NCBI RefSeq assembly: GCF_001586785.1
Contig: NZ_LUFH02000037.1
Span: 1 to 50,819 of the forward strand
Source: Sphaerospermopsis aphanizomenoides BCCUSP55
GTDB lineage: Bacteria; Cyanobacteriota; Cyanobacteriia; Cyanobacteriales; Nostocaceae
Direction: 5' to 3'
Length of the DNA stretch: 50,819 bases
The translations under genes were made by a program, and so were the position numbers. Below the pieces are notes generated by a model, which worked only from the letters and a program-made list of their open reading frames with translations, was not told the DNA's origin and ran no database searches. This document shows, piece by piece, positions 37,126 through 48,604 of this stretch. Position 1 is the stretch's first letter. The number at the start of each line of letters is the position of its first letter.

Positions 37126-37180
37126 AACAGGTAACAGGTAACAGGTAACAGGTAACAGGTAACAGGTAACAGGTAACAGG
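37126..37180. repeat. AACAGGT heptamer tandem array
   Basis: About eight tandem copies of a 7-mer (AACAGGT, the last one degraded to AACAGGG) lie between tRNA-Ser and crtB. It is a cyanobacterial short tandem repeat and is likely variable between strains. Confidence 0.95.
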
Positions 37181-37193
37181 GAGAAATATTTAC

Positions 37194-37249
37194 CTTCTGC
37201 CTTCTGCCTTCTGCCTCCTGCCTCCTGCCTCCTGCCTTCTGCCTTCTGA
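37194..37249. repeat. CTTCTGC/CTCCTGC heptamer tandem array
   Basis: Eight tandem heptamers (CTTCTGC x3, CTCCTGC x3, then CTTCTGC and CTTCTGA) follow the AACAGGT array after 13 bp. They end 5 bp from the crtB stop codon, so they sit in the 3' untranslated region of the crtPB transcript. Confidence 0.95.
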
Positions 37250-37254
37250 CCATC

Positions 37255-39637
<2,383 letters not shown>

Positions 39638-39851
39638 TTAAACCTACTGTTTTTCAATATTTCTTAATTGTTTTGTCGTTCTCATTATACTTTGCGTTCT
39701 GTTACATTTGACCTTGTTTCTGGAAAAAGAGGGTGTAAGGTGTGGGGTGTGGGGCGTGGGGTGTAGGAAGACGTTAATAAACCAATGCCCAATGCCCAAT
39801 GCTTAATGCTTAATGCTTCTGAGAGAATTTTAATTGTTATTTTTTAAAGTT

Positions 39852-40949
39852 ATGTCAAGATCACAACATATCCAAAGCTTTGGTAATCACTTGATTCTCG
39901 GTGTTTCTGGAACAACCCTCAGTGATGAGGATAAACGGGTATTGAGTGAGTTAAAACCTGTTGGGGTGATATTTTTCGCCAAAAATTTTCTCGATGGTGT
40001 ACCATATCAGGTTTGGTTAGAAAAATTTAAAGAATTACAGCACAGTATTCGTGAATATACAGAACGCGATTTACTCTTCACAACCCTAGACCATGAAGGT
40101 GGAAGAGTTGTCAGAACACCGTTACCAATTACTCGGTTTCCTCAAGCTTACTTATTACAATCTCATGCACAAGAAGTAGCAAAAGCAACAGCTTTAGAAT
40201 TAAAATCTCTAGGAATCAATCTTTCTTGGTCTCCCGTTGCTGATATTTTCTCCAACCCCCAAAATCCAATTATTGGATCTCGTGCTTTTGGAACTACTCC
40301 TGAAACCGCTGGTCAACTGGCGCGGGAATATTATCGGGGACTCAAGGAAGGAAACATTCTCGGTTGTGCAAAACACTTTCCGGGACATGGAGACACCAGT
40401 CAAGATTCTCACGTTGAGTTACCAGTTCTCTATTTAACTGTGGAGGAATTACGACAGCGAGAATTGATACCGTTTCAAACATTAATTGCAGAACAAATAC
40501 CGCTCATTATGACCGCCCATATCTTGTTTCCACAAATAGATCCTGAAGTTCCAGCTACATTATCAAAAACAATTTTAAATCACATTCTTCGGGAAGAACT
40601 AAATTTTCAGGGTGTGGTTGTTTCCGATGATTTAGATATGAAAGCTGTGTCTGAGATGTTTATGCAGTCGGGAACAGTAGCCCGTGCTTTTCATGCTGGT
40701 TGCGACTTATTTATTGTTTCTCGCAATATCAATTCTTCGGCAATTGAAAGAACATATCAAATAGCTGAAGATTTTGCTGCTTGTTTGAGTAACGGTAGCT
40801 TAGATGAAAATGTTGTAGCCACAGCAAGGGAGAGAATTGAGAAATTATTGGCGCTGACTCCCCAGTATCCAGTATATCCACTAGAAAAAGAGGCTTTCCT
40901 TAAGAATGCAGAATTAGCAATTGCTTGTACTTTGCAGGATGATCACTAG
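39852..40949 (+). CDS. nagZ: Glycoside hydrolase family 3, NagZ-like beta-N-acetylhexosaminidase
   Basis: The 365-residue TIM-barrel enzyme shows the NagZ signature KHFPGHGDTSQDSHVELP, where Asp-His act as the acid/base dyad, and the nucleophile in VVSDDLDMKAV. LDHEGGRVVRT and NLSWSPVADIFSNP also fit. NagZ removes GlcNAc from muropeptides in peptidoglycan recycling. No signal peptide is seen, consistent with a cytoplasmic enzyme. The ATG at 39852 is preferred over a TTG at 39834. It converges with a NagX-like acyltransferase gene, with a gap of 17 bp. Confidence 0.9.
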   Translation: MSRSQHIQSFGNHLILGVSGTTLSDEDKRVLSELKPVGVIFFAKNFLDGVPYQVWLEKFKELQHSIREYTERDLLFTTLDHEGGRVVRTPLPITRFPQAYLLQSHAQEVAKATALELKSLGINLSWSPVADIFSNPQNPIIGSRAFGTTPETAGQLAREYYRGLKEGNILGCAKHFPGHGDTSQDSHVELPVLYLTVEELRQRELIPFQTLIAEQIPLIMTAHILFPQIDPEVPATLSKTILNHILREELNFQGVVVSDDLDMKAVSEMFMQSGTVARAFHAGCDLFIVSRNINSSAIERTYQIAEDFAACLSNGSLDENVVATARERIEKLLALTPQYPVYPLEKEAFLKNAELAIACTLQDDH

Positions 40950-40966
40950 CAAATTGGGTTATTGAT

Positions 40967-42097
40967 CTAAACTTTAATAAACCACTTTTGGCGATACATT
41001 AAAACTGCAAAACCGTACCATAAAAATACAGTAACTAAACCAAATAAAAACGAACCATTGAAATTACCCGCCCAAGATGCAAAAATGTTTTGGTAAATCC
41101 AATTGTAAATACTGATGGCGCTGTCACCTGTACCGAGTTGGGTTTTGGCTGTGATTTTGATTAACAAGACGGAAGCAACAAAAAGTGCGATCGCATTCAA
41201 TCCCATGATCTCAAAAGGTTTACTCCAACGTTTTATTAACCTGACTTCTATCAATTCATAACAAGCTGCTAATAACATTAATGCCCAGCCAGAGGTAAAG
41301 ACAACATAGGAACTTGTCCACAATTTTTTATTAATGGGAAATGCTACATCCCAAATAATGCCAATTACCAAACAACACAAAGCAAATAAAACTAAATCCA
41401 TGCTGGTTTGTGAATTAGCCTGTTTTTTATTTCTGATCCAGTCTCCTGCAAAATAACCAGCTAATACACTAACTATAGCGGGAATTGTACTAAATAATCC
41501 TTCTGGATCTCCCATGAAATTAAAACCATCACCTTTATATAAATGTGGTTGGGGAATAATTAATCTGTCAATAAATGCGCCAAGATTACCTTCTCTTGTC
41601 AAAATTCCTGCACCATAACCGGGAACAGGAACATACATCATTGTTAACCAATAACCAATGAGTAAAACCCCTGCTAATATCCATTGACTTCTGCGCGGTA
41701 ATTTTAAAACTATTAAAGATGCAAACAGGTAAGAAATACTAATTCTTTGCAATACCCCCATCACTCGCAGACTACTAAAGTCAAAAGTCCAAACACCTTT
41801 ATTCCAAAAACCATTAAGTAGTAATCCTAAGACAAAAAGAATAGCAGCGCGGCCTAGGATACGTAAATAAACCGCTTGAGTAGGTTTGTTATCGGCGGTG
41901 TACTTGGATAGTGAAAATGTCATTGCTACACCAACAATGAACAGAAAAAATGGAAATACTAAATCAGTAGGTGTGCAACCGTTCCATTCAGCATGGTCTA
42001 AGAGTGCGTATTTATCATCTGCGACTCCTACCATGTTGACAAGAATCATACCCGCGATGGTAATACCACGAAACACATCCAGGGAAGTTAGACGCAT
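40967..42097 (-). CDS. NagX-like membrane acyltransferase (HGSNAT/DUF5009 family)
   Basis: The 376-residue protein has about ten hydrophobic helices. The N-terminus RLTSLDVFRGITIAGMILVN and PTDLVFPFFLFIVGVAMTFS are diagnostic of the heparan-alpha-glucosaminide N-acetyltransferase-like family, whose eukaryotic member acetylates glucosamine across the lysosomal membrane. Bacterial relatives (NagX) often sit with N-acetylglucosamine genes. Here it converges with a NagZ-like hydrolase, which hints at a shared amino-sugar theme, but the genes are not in one operon and the substrate is unproven. Confidence 0.83.
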   Translation of the reverse strand: MRLTSLDVFRGITIAGMILVNMVGVADDKYALLDHAEWNGCTPTDLVFPFFLFIVGVAMTFSLSKYTADNKPTQAVYLRILGRAAILFVLGLLLNGFWNKGVWTFDFSSLRVMGVLQRISISYLFASLIVLKLPRRSQWILAGVLLIGYWLTMMYVPVPGYGAGILTREGNLGAFIDRLIIPQPHLYKGDGFNFMGDPEGLFSTIPAIVSVLAGYFAGDWIRNKKQANSQTSMDLVLFALCCLVIGIIWDVAFPINKKLWTSSYVVFTSGWALMLLAACYELIEVRLIKRWSKPFEIMGLNAIALFVASVLLIKITAKTQLGTGDSAISIYNWIYQNIFASWAGNFNGSFLFGLVTVFLWYGFAVLMYRQKWFIKV

Positions 42098-42224
42098 AAG
42101 CAGAAGAGTTTTTTTGATAAATATCTACCCTACTCCAGCCGATGCACGTTATCAAGAAAAATGTATAGACTAAGTTACAAGGTAAACTTTTGTTAAGTAA
42201 TGTTGGAATTGTGAATTTTTTACT

Positions 42225-42686
42225 ATGTCTATCAAAGTTAAAGATACAGCCCCTGATTTTAGCCTACCCGACCAAAACGGTTCTACAGTTAGCCTGAGAG
42301 ATTTTCGCGGCAAAAAGGCTGTCGTCCTTTACTTTTATCCCAAAGACGACACACCAGGATGCACTGCGGAATCTTGTGCTTTCCGAGATCAATATGAAGT
42401 GTTTAAAGCTGCTGGTGCGGAAGTTATTGGTGTCAGTGGTGATTCTAGGGAATCGCACCAAAAATTTGCAGCCAAGCACAATTTACCTTTTACACTGTTG
42501 AGTGATCAAGGCGATCAAGTACGTAAAGTTTACGGTGCAACCACCGCGTTTGGTTTTATTCCCGGCCGGGTGACTTATGTGATTGACCAAAATGGTGTAG
42601 TTCAATATGTGTTTGATTCCATGTTGAACTTTAAAGGTCACGTTGAGGAAACCCTGAAAACGTTGCAACAGTTGGCTGCAAAATAA
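42225..42686 (+). CDS. bcp: Peroxiredoxin Q (BCP family)
   Basis: The 153-residue thiol peroxidase has peroxidatic Cys46 and resolving Cys51 in [13 protein letters not shown], the helix-located CxxxxC of the PrxQ type. [20 protein letters not shown] and [13 protein letters not shown] are family-typical. It detoxifies hydrogen and alkyl peroxides using thioredoxin. There is no signal peptide. It stands alone, converging with the lrtA gene. Confidence 0.95.
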   Translation: MSIKVKDTAPDFSLPDQNGSTVSLRDFRGKKAVVLYFYPKDDTPGCTAESCAFRDQYEVFKAAGAEVIGVSGDSRESHQKFAAKHNLPFTLLSDQGDQVRKVYGATTAFGFIPGRVTYVIDQNGVVQYVFDSMLNFKGHVEETLKTLQQLAAK

Positions 42687-42697
42687 GAGGATTTCCA

Positions 42698-42786
42698 ACG
42701 CAGAGGGACACGGAGGTTTACGCGGAGGTTCGCAGAGTATATTCTCCGCGTTTCTCTGCGTTTTACTCAGCGTTCCTCTGCGTTTT
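42698..42786. repeat. CGCAGAG-type dispersed repeat, possible bidirectional terminator
   Basis: The spacer between the convergent bcp and lrtA genes is almost entirely CGCAGAG/CTCTGCG units in opposite orientations, forming an imperfect inverted repeat (AACGCAGAGGGACACGG at the left, CAGCGTTCCTCTGCGTT at the right). The same unit occurs near 1050, 4125 and 12010. Its position suggests transcription termination on both strands. Confidence 0.6.
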
Positions 42787-42788
42787 AA

Positions 42789-43424
42789 TTAGGCTTTAGA
42801 CTTCTCTGGTAGAGCAACGTTAGCTGTTTTGCCGTTCTTGCCGTTGGTATAACCGTTACCATTGCGGGGTTGAATTACGCCGTAACCACCGTGGTTGCGT
42901 TCGTAAATAACGTTAATCTCTCCTGTTTCAGCGTTACGGAACATATAAAAGTCGTGTCCTACTAGTTGCAGTTGTTCTTGGGCTTCTGCAACGGTCATGG
43001 GGGGCATGGAAAAATATTTGGTGCGGACAACTTCTCCTGGTAGTTCGGGGGTGCGATCGCCTATTAAATCGTTTACTGGTTCAGGAACTACCGCTTCATT
43101 AGTTGGTATGGGTTGGGTTTTGTGATCTTGTCTTCTTTCTTTATATTTACGCAGCTGACGAGCTATTTTATCCGCCACTAGGTCAATACTGGCATATAAG
43201 TTTTCGCTGCTTTCCTCCGCACGGATGACGCTACCATTAGCGTAAATAGTTACTTCCGCTGCTTGTTTTGTACTAATTCGGGGATTGCGAGCCACGCTTA
43301 AATGGACATCCACTTCGTTTGTGATGTTCTGGAAATGATTAACTGCTTTTTCAATTTTTTGATGCACATATTCGCGTATAGCATCGGTAATTTCTATATT
43401 TTTGCCGTGGATGACAAGCTTCAT
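42789..43424 (-). CDS. lrtA: Long-form ribosome hibernation factor (LrtA/HPF)
   Basis: The 211-residue protein has an N-terminal S30AE/HPF domain ([19 protein letters not shown], then [19 protein letters not shown]), a linker, and the C-terminal dimerisation domain of long HPFs ([20 protein letters not shown] with [19 protein letters not shown]). It dimerises ribosomes in darkness or stress; the Synechococcus homologue lrtA was named light-repressed. The ATG at 43424 follows GGGAGAG; an upstream ATG at 43442 has no such site. The long upstream spacer may be an extended mRNA leader. Confidence 0.93.
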   Translation of the reverse strand: MKLVIHGKNIEITDAIREYVHQKIEKAVNHFQNITNEVDVHLSVARNPRISTKQAAEVTIYANGSVIRAEESSENLYASIDLVADKIARQLRKYKERRQDHKTQPIPTNEAVVPEPVNDLIGDRTPELPGEVVRTKYFSMPPMTVAEAQEQLQLVGHDFYMFRNAETGEINVIYERNHGGYGVIQPRNGNGYTNGKNGKTANVALPEKSKA

Positions 43425-44055
43425 GTAAACTCTCCCGCTCAATATTTATTTGATGTGTATGTGTTATCTATGAACAGAGATTGCGGTAAGGTCTATCACT
43501 GCCGCCAATACAAATTATTAACTTCTTTTGATGTACGGCTGTAGCATCTGCTCTCAGGTTGCTGCATCTTAATGATAAGTACCTCTAGCCTTGATTTACC
43601 TTGTTAAACTCTGTGTGGCTATCCAACTGATTACTATACAATTGGATGTCCTAGGAAAAGTCCTCCATCAATTAATCTTAACTGTTTTGTAACTGATTTT
43701 TCAGTGGGAGCAACCTTTACAAATCTAGGAGTAGTTGCTCTTAATATCCTGCTGTTGGATGGCTCACTGTTGATAGAGAATCAAAGCCTGGAGCAGCAGT
43801 TTTAATTCTGATAAATGTCAACAATTTCTGAAGATTCCATCAGCCATTTTATTTATTTCTCTTGTCTTGGCTTGATGCTGGTTGTAGAGAATTCCTCCTA
43901 ACACCTTTGAGGTTATATATTCAAACTAGCACTTTGTTGTTTACATAGCTAATTCCCTTGACGTTCCTTTAAAATCCTTTGCATAGCTTGACATTTGTTG
44001 ACTCAATGCTTGGTTTCTTTAAAATATTTGGTCATTTACCCAATTGATTTTTTGC
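43425..44055 (-). promoter_or_regulatory. Long divergent spacer, probable lrtA leader
   Basis: 630 bp without a credible gene separates lrtA from lipB. It contains an inverted repeat GAGCAAC/GTTGCTC (43708-43740, 19-nt loop). Cyanobacterial lrtA mRNAs are known to have long untranslated leaders involved in light-dependent stability, so part of this region is probably transcribed with lrtA (inference). Confidence 0.45.
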
Positions 44056-44739
44056 ATGATCTATAGTAAAGCACCCCAACAACACCCTTGTTTGTTATTT
44101 AACAAAGAATTAATGCCCTATTTAGATTCTCTGCAATGGCAGCGATCGCTCCTCATAGAACGCATCCACAACCCGAACCTAGAAGACGTACTCATCTTGC
44201 TGGAACATCCCCCCGTCTACACTTTGGGACAAGGTGCTAACCTAGAATTTCTTAAATTTGACCTTGACAAAAGTGAGTATGATGTGCATAGAGTTGAGAG
44301 GGGTGGCGAAGTCACTTACCATTGTCCTGGGCAATTGGTAGGGTACCCCATTTTAAATCTGCAACGTTATCGTCAAGATTTACATTGGTACTTGCGGCAA
44401 CTCGAAGAAGTCCTCATTCGCGTTTTAGCACATTATGGATTACAGGGAGAACGAGTTCCTGGTTTTACTGGTGTGTGGTTAGAAGGCTATAAAGTTGCTG
44501 CTATAGGCATTAAAGTGAGTCGATGGGTGACTATGCACGGCTTTTCTTTAAATGTTTGTCCGGATATGACAGGCTTTGAGCGCATTGTTCCCTGTGGTAT
44601 TGCTGATAAGGCAGTCGGTAGTCTAGCTAACTGGATTCCTGGTATCCAATGTCTAGAAGTTCGTTCTTGTATAGCAGAGTGCTTCGCTGAGGTATTTGGC
44701 GTAAAGCTAGTCAAATCTCAGTTTTACGAAGATATATAA
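44056..44739 (+). CDS. lipB: Octanoyltransferase LipB
   Basis: The 227-residue enzyme transfers octanoyl from acyl carrier protein to lipoyl domains. It has [53 protein letters not shown] and the catalytic Cys region [13 protein letters not shown]. The frame is open from a TTG at 44044, but the ATG at 44056 is the more probable start. It appears monocistronic. Confidence 0.94.
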   Translation: MIYSKAPQQHPCLLFNKELMPYLDSLQWQRSLLIERIHNPNLEDVLILLEHPPVYTLGQGANLEFLKFDLDKSEYDVHRVERGGEVTYHCPGQLVGYPILNLQRYRQDLHWYLRQLEEVLIRVLAHYGLQGERVPGFTGVWLEGYKVAAIGIKVSRWVTMHGFSLNVCPDMTGFERIVPCGIADKAVGSLANWIPGIQCLEVRSCIAECFAEVFGVKLVKSQFYEDI

Positions 44740-44969
44740 TCTTGGTTAAATTCTCGAAGAATTACATAAATTTTTCAATAAGATTGTGAGCTAGGTCACT
44801 TATTAATCACAGTGTTCAAATTACAATAGGCTCGTTTGTCAGAAAATATAGCAATCAGCAATCAGTGATCAGTAGTCAGCTTTTTAAATCTCTTCTCTGA
44901 TAGCAAAGCTTAGTGCAGGTCTTTCAGGATCTGAGTATACCAAGTCTGTGCTGATTACCCAAATGTTAT

Positions 44970-45209
44970 ATGTTCAATTTTTGTATCACTCAACTTAAAA
45001 ACGTGCTTGTGAATTACTCCAATAATCTACAGGTAAACTTTTCTCCATATAGCACCCTGAGAGAACGCGACTGGGAAGCTTTAATATCCCTCTTTGAAAG
45101 AGACGACAGCGATGAAATTGAAGAGGAAATTAAAAGTAAATTGGTTTGGTTAGTACCTGAACCATGTTGGGAAGATAATCCCTTTGAGTTCTTGCGTGAG
45201 TTTCTTTAA
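44970..45209 (+). CDS. Small acidic hypothetical protein
   Basis: The 79-residue frame has a strongly acidic C-terminal half (WEALISLFERDDSDEIEEEI, then WLVPEPCWEDNPFEFLREFL). No domain is recognised. It might be a small regulatory protein, but it has no operon partner within 190 bp. Confidence 0.4.
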   Translation: MFNFCITQLKNVLVNYSNNLQVNFSPYSTLRERDWEALISLFERDDSDEIEEEIKSKLVWLVPEPCWEDNPFEFLREFL

Positions 45210-45403
45210 TTGCTTCTTCATTGAGAAATCACAGTCATGATAGATACAATAGTCATTCAATTTACCCAACCACAAATTTGAGGTAAGTCTTTGCAAGTTG
45301 TGTAATTTTTATATTTAAGCAGGTTTTGGTTTTCAGTATTGGAGTAAAAAGGTTTTATGAAAGCGAAAAGATTAAGGGAATTCAGGGAAAATAAGAAACA
45401 GAT

Positions 45404-45628
45404 ATGCCCAAGAAAATTAGAGAATTGAAAAGTTTATTGTTGCAAGCTGGATTTACTTGTCGTACAGGTAAAGGTAGCCATACTAACTGGTATCATCCTT
45501 TGCTACCTGGGAGAGTGACTATATCAGGTAAAGATGGAAATGATGCTAAAACATACCAAGAGAAAGACGTTAGTAACGCACTCAAAAAATTAGAGGAAAT
45601 TAAAAAATCTCAAGAGGAAGAAGAATGA
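45404..45628 (+). CDS. hicA: HicA-type mRNA interferase toxin
   Basis: The 74-residue double-stranded-RNA-binding-like toxin shows the HicA pattern: LKSLLLQAGFTCRTGKGSHT with the catalytic His in GSH, then NWYHPLLPGRVTISGKDG and a Lys/Glu-rich tail. HicA cleaves mRNA independently of ribosomes. It overlaps hicB by 4 bp (ATGA), the usual coupling. The tail is slightly longer than in minimal HicA proteins. Confidence 0.9.
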   Translation: MPKKIRELKSLLLQAGFTCRTGKGSHTNWYHPLLPGRVTISGKDGNDAKTYQEKDVSNALKKLEEIKKSQEEEE

Positions 45629-45849
45629 ATTATCATTACACAATAATTATTCAATGGTCTGATGAAGATCAATGTTTTGTTGTCAGTCTTCCTGAATGGG
45701 GAGAGTTTTGTCATACTCATGGGGAAACTTACGAGGAAGCTTTAAAAAATGCTCAGGAGGTGTTAGAAATGTTGGTTGAGTCTTGTTTGGCAGATGGTGA
45801 ACCTCTTCCCGAACCGCAGGTTTTAGGTAAGTCTTTAAAGGTGGCGTAA
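45625..45849 (+). CDS. hicB: HicB-type antitoxin
   Basis: The 74-residue protein has the HicB partial RNase-H-like fold: YHYTIIIQWSDEDQCFVVSL, PEWGEFCHTHGETYEEALKN and AQEVLEMLVESCLADGEPLP. A separate DNA-binding domain is not present, so operator binding may use the short form only. It is translationally coupled to hicA. A hairpin lies 27 bp after the stop. Confidence 0.9.
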   Translation: MNYHYTIIIQWSDEDQCFVVSLPEWGEFCHTHGETYEEALKNAQEVLEMLVESCLADGEPLPEPQVLGKSLKVA

Positions 45850-45875
45850 TTTTCATATTTATCACATTTATGTAG

Positions 45876-45901
45876 GTTGGGTTGAATAAATTAAACCCAA
45901 C
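45876..45901 (+). terminator. Hairpin after hicAB
   Basis: GTTGGGTT and AACCCAAC form an 8-bp stem with a 10-nt loop. A further GTTGGGTT follows at about 45918. The same unit occurs after sps. It probably ends the hicAB transcript. Confidence 0.55.
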
Positions 45902-46221
45902 ATCAATTAATTTTTGTTGGGTTGTTACTACCTACACTAAACTAAAATTTTATTTATTTTTATTTTGCTTTCATTCTTTTTCCGGCAATATAGCTGTAGA
46001 CAAAGCGGTTAGGAAATTAACCAAAACTAAAACTTAGACACTCCAAGGCTTTTACCACTGTCACCTGTCACCTGTCACCTGCTATACCTAAACTGTATTA
46101 AAATATAAATGGGATTTTCAGAAATCAAAGACAGTCAAATCTTTATTCGCATCTTTTAGATTCCTGAAACCAAACCAAATTCTTAATTTCTTTACTGTTA
46201 CGCCTCTACTGCAAATAACCA
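45902..46221. other. Spacer upstream of the FecCD permease
   Basis: 320 bp with no gene. It includes three CACCTGT-type tandem heptamers at about 46060-46080. I see no Fur box or cobalamin riboswitch that I could support. Confidence 0.45.
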
Positions 46222-47226
46222 ATGCAGAAAGTTTTCACCAAACATCGCCTAATCTGGGCAATTTTACTTCTAGTTAGCGCCTTGGCAATAACTCTTTTCG
46301 TTTCCCTTTCTCAAGGTGCAGTTCCTTTAAATATGTCCGAATTTTACCAAGCACTGACACGCCAAGGCGACCCAATTAAACAAACAATTCTGTGGGATTT
46401 ACGGCTACCTCGCATTGTTGCAGCCTTAATTGTTGGTGCAGCTTTAGGAATGTCTGGCGCACTGTTACAAGGAATGTTACGTAATAGTTTAGCTGACCCT
46501 TTTATCTTGGGAATTTCCGCTGGTGCAGGACTAATTGTGATTATTATGATTGTGTTGCAAGTCTTCCCGATAGCGATTCCTGTAGCTGCTTGGTTGGGGG
46601 CAATTTTAACTTCAGCTATAGTGATTTTTCTCGGTCGTGCTGGTGGGGGAATTTCTGTAGAAAGATTAATTTTAGGAGGAGTTGCTGTTAGTGCTTTATT
46701 TGGTTCTGTGCAGAGTACGTTGTTATTAATGGCAGAAGATGGACAAGTTCAAATTGCCCTGAGTTGGTTGGTAGGAAGTTTAAATGGTCGTGGTTGGACG
46801 GAAATTTCTACAGCTAGTCCTTATATTATTTTGGCTTTATTATGTGGGTGTTTGTTGGCGCGATCGCTCAATGTTTTAGCTTTAGGTGATGATTTAACTG
46901 TAGGCTTAGGAGTTTCCTTAGTGCGATCGCGTTTATTAATTGGTGGTGTTGCCACTTTATTAGCTGCAAGTGCTGTTAGCATCGGTGGTTTAATCGGTTT
47001 TGTTGGTTTAGTTGTTCCTCACGGTGTGCGTTTAATTGTCGGTACAGATAACCGATTTGTTTTACCATTATCAGCTTTGGCTGGTGCATGGTTACTGACA
47101 TTTGCTGATTTACTTTCTAGATTAGGTGCAGTAGAACTTCCTGTAGGTTCAGTGACAGCTTTGTTAGGTTCTCCTTTGTTTATTTGGTTGCTTTATCGTC
47201 GTTCTAGTGATGTTAATAAGTTTTAA
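46222..47226 (+). CDS. FecCD-family ABC transporter permease (iron-siderophore, heme or B12 type)
   Basis: The 334-residue permease has about ten membrane helices and the family hallmarks LWDLRLPRIVAALIVGAALG, SGALLQGMLRNSLADPFILG, and FVGLVVPHGVRLIVGTDNRF, which holds the coupling helix for the ATPase. It matches the BtuC/FecCD group. The cognate ATPase is probably the gene at 48605, on the same strand but separated by two opposite-strand genes. No binding protein is in the window, so the ligand is unknown. Confidence 0.9.
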   Translation: MQKVFTKHRLIWAILLLVSALAITLFVSLSQGAVPLNMSEFYQALTRQGDPIKQTILWDLRLPRIVAALIVGAALGMSGALLQGMLRNSLADPFILGISAGAGLIVIIMIVLQVFPIAIPVAAWLGAILTSAIVIFLGRAGGGISVERLILGGVAVSALFGSVQSTLLLMAEDGQVQIALSWLVGSLNGRGWTEISTASPYIILALLCGCLLARSLNVLALGDDLTVGLGVSLVRSRLLIGGVATLLAASAVSIGGLIGFVGLVVPHGVRLIVGTDNRFVLPLSALAGAWLLTFADLLSRLGAVELPVGSVTALLGSPLFIWLLYRRSSDVNKF

Positions 47227-47358
47227 TATCTAGTTAAATACTGATGATGAGGACGGACGCAGAGATTTTTGAATCACCAATTAAGGGAGATAATTACACA
47301 CTCAATTTTATGGAAACAATCGGTTCTAAAACCGGACTTCGTTCAAAGTTGTTAGATC

Positions 47359-47373
47359 GGGGTATAAATCCCC
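47359..47373. repeat. GGGG-TATAAAT-CCCC hairpin
   Basis: A short 4-bp stem lies in the spacer after the permease gene, flanked by AAAACCGGACTTCG and AAAAACGGACT units. It resembles a dispersed cyanobacterial palindrome. Possible terminator. Confidence 0.4.
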
Positions 47374-47426
47374 GTTCCAAAAACGGACTCCTGCCTCCTG
47401 CCTTTGTTAAGTGACTCTTAGTAGGA

Positions 47427-47939
47427 TTAATTTTCTTTATTTTCGCTGGGAGATCTCCGCCGTTGTTTAATCATTTCGCGTTGTTCTGGGGTCAGAATTG
47501 CCTGAATTTTTTGGCGTTGTTCGCGGGTAATTTCACTCACTTGTTGTTTTTGTTCTGTTGACAGATTTAGCGATCGCAGTTTCTTCATGGACAATTTATT
47601 GCGGCCATTACTATTAGCTTGTAATTCTTGTTGCTGTTCAGGAGATAAGAGTGCAAATATTTTGGCTTCACTTTCCTCTCTAATTCGTTTCATTTCTGCT
47701 TTTTGAGTGTCAGTTAAATTGAGTTCTGACATTTTCTCGGAAGCTTGATTTATATCTCTTGAAGATGATGGATAATTTGTGCCATTTTCAGATGACGGAA
47801 GATTTGTTCCACTTTCGGTAGAATTATTGGGAACAGAAACTCGATTAGGAGAAGATAATTGACATCCAGTAGTAAGAAGCGCAATGGCTAAACCCACAAC
47901 AGGTAGAGTAAAAATACTCAACATCCGTTGATTTTTCAT
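47427..47939 (-). CDS. Spy/CpxP-like lipoprotein
   Basis: The 170-residue protein has a lipoprotein signal (IFTLPVVGLAIALLTTGC) and a Ser/Asn-rich linker. Two helical LTxxQ-like stretches follow (LNLTDTQKAEMKRIREESEA with LSPEQQQEL, and LNLSTEQKQQVSEITREQRQ with LTPEQREMI). This is the organisation of Spy/CpxP periplasmic chaperone-like proteins linked to envelope stress or metals in other bacteria. The ATG at 47939 follows GGAG with 9-nt spacing. Confidence 0.8.
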   Translation of the reverse strand: MKNQRMLSIFTLPVVGLAIALLTTGCQLSSPNRVSVPNNSTESGTNLPSSENGTNYPSSSRDINQASEKMSELNLTDTQKAEMKRIREESEAKIFALLSPEQQQELQANSNGRNKLSMKKLRSLNLSTEQKQQVSEITREQRQKIQAILTPEQREMIKQRRRSPSENKEN

Positions 47940-48131
47940 GAATTGATACTCCATAAATACATATCAATCTAACAGAGATATACTATTTTTATATCAGTTA
48001 TTTTGGGGATAGTACCAAAAATTATAGTTGCTGTTAACAAATTAAAACTACCATCTCTATCTCCTTAAATCAAGTTGATATGAGATGGTATTTGCAACAA
48101 TTAACAAGAATACTCAGACCCGGATTTTATT

Positions 48132-48383
48132 TTAATATCGTCTTCCTGAGCGAGATTCTTGTTTATAACAATATCCTCTTTCTCGACGGTTGTCTTGTCT
48201 ATGACGATATTCTCTTTCTCGACGGTTGTCTCTTCTATAGTTGTTATCTTGTCTATGATGAGTTTCTTGGCGCTGATCTCTAGAATTGTTGGGATTATCA
48301 GCTAATGCGGGGGAGATTCCTATACTACCTAGTGTAACTAAACCAAGTGTACCAAGCAAGATGAGAGATTTGTGCAAATTCAT
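48132..48383 (-). CDS. Small exported Arg/Asp-rich repeat protein
   Basis: The 83-residue product has a clear signal peptide (SLILLGTLGLVTLGSIGISP, cleavage near ALA-DN). The mature part is almost entirely Arg, Asp, Asn, Gln and Tyr with repeated RRDNRRERE/RQDNRRERG units. It is strongly basic. The ATG at 48383 gives a standard signal peptide; the longer frame to 48431 adds an unlikely extension. It resembles small exported basic proteins found near Spy-like genes. Role unknown. Confidence 0.65.
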   Translation of the reverse strand: MNLHKSLILLGTLGLVTLGSIGISPALADNPNNSRDQRQETHHRQDNNYRRDNRREREYRHRQDNRRERGYCYKQESRSGRRY

Positions 48384-48604
48384 AATAAGTATTCTTGACA
48401 GTGAAATTAGTTTGAGGGTTGTTTTATTCAACCTACTTAAAGCATAAAATTATCGTTGCATATTCATGTAGGTAAAAAGTCATTATCTAATCATGACCAA
48501 AGTCATGTTTCGATGATATTATTAAATAGTAATTATGTGGAAAAAATTCGTATTATCTGGTAAAATGCAAAAAGCATAAAAATTGTTTTTCTCAATTATT
48601 AACA

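Noticed and set aside
45902-46221. A cobalamin riboswitch or Fur box before the FecCD permease
   Set aside because: I could not find a B12-box-like or Fur-like sequence that I would defend.
47359-47373. An additional CRISPR repeat
   Set aside because: Although GGGG and CCCC flank a loop, the sequence does not match the 36-bp repeat; it is a dispersed palindrome.
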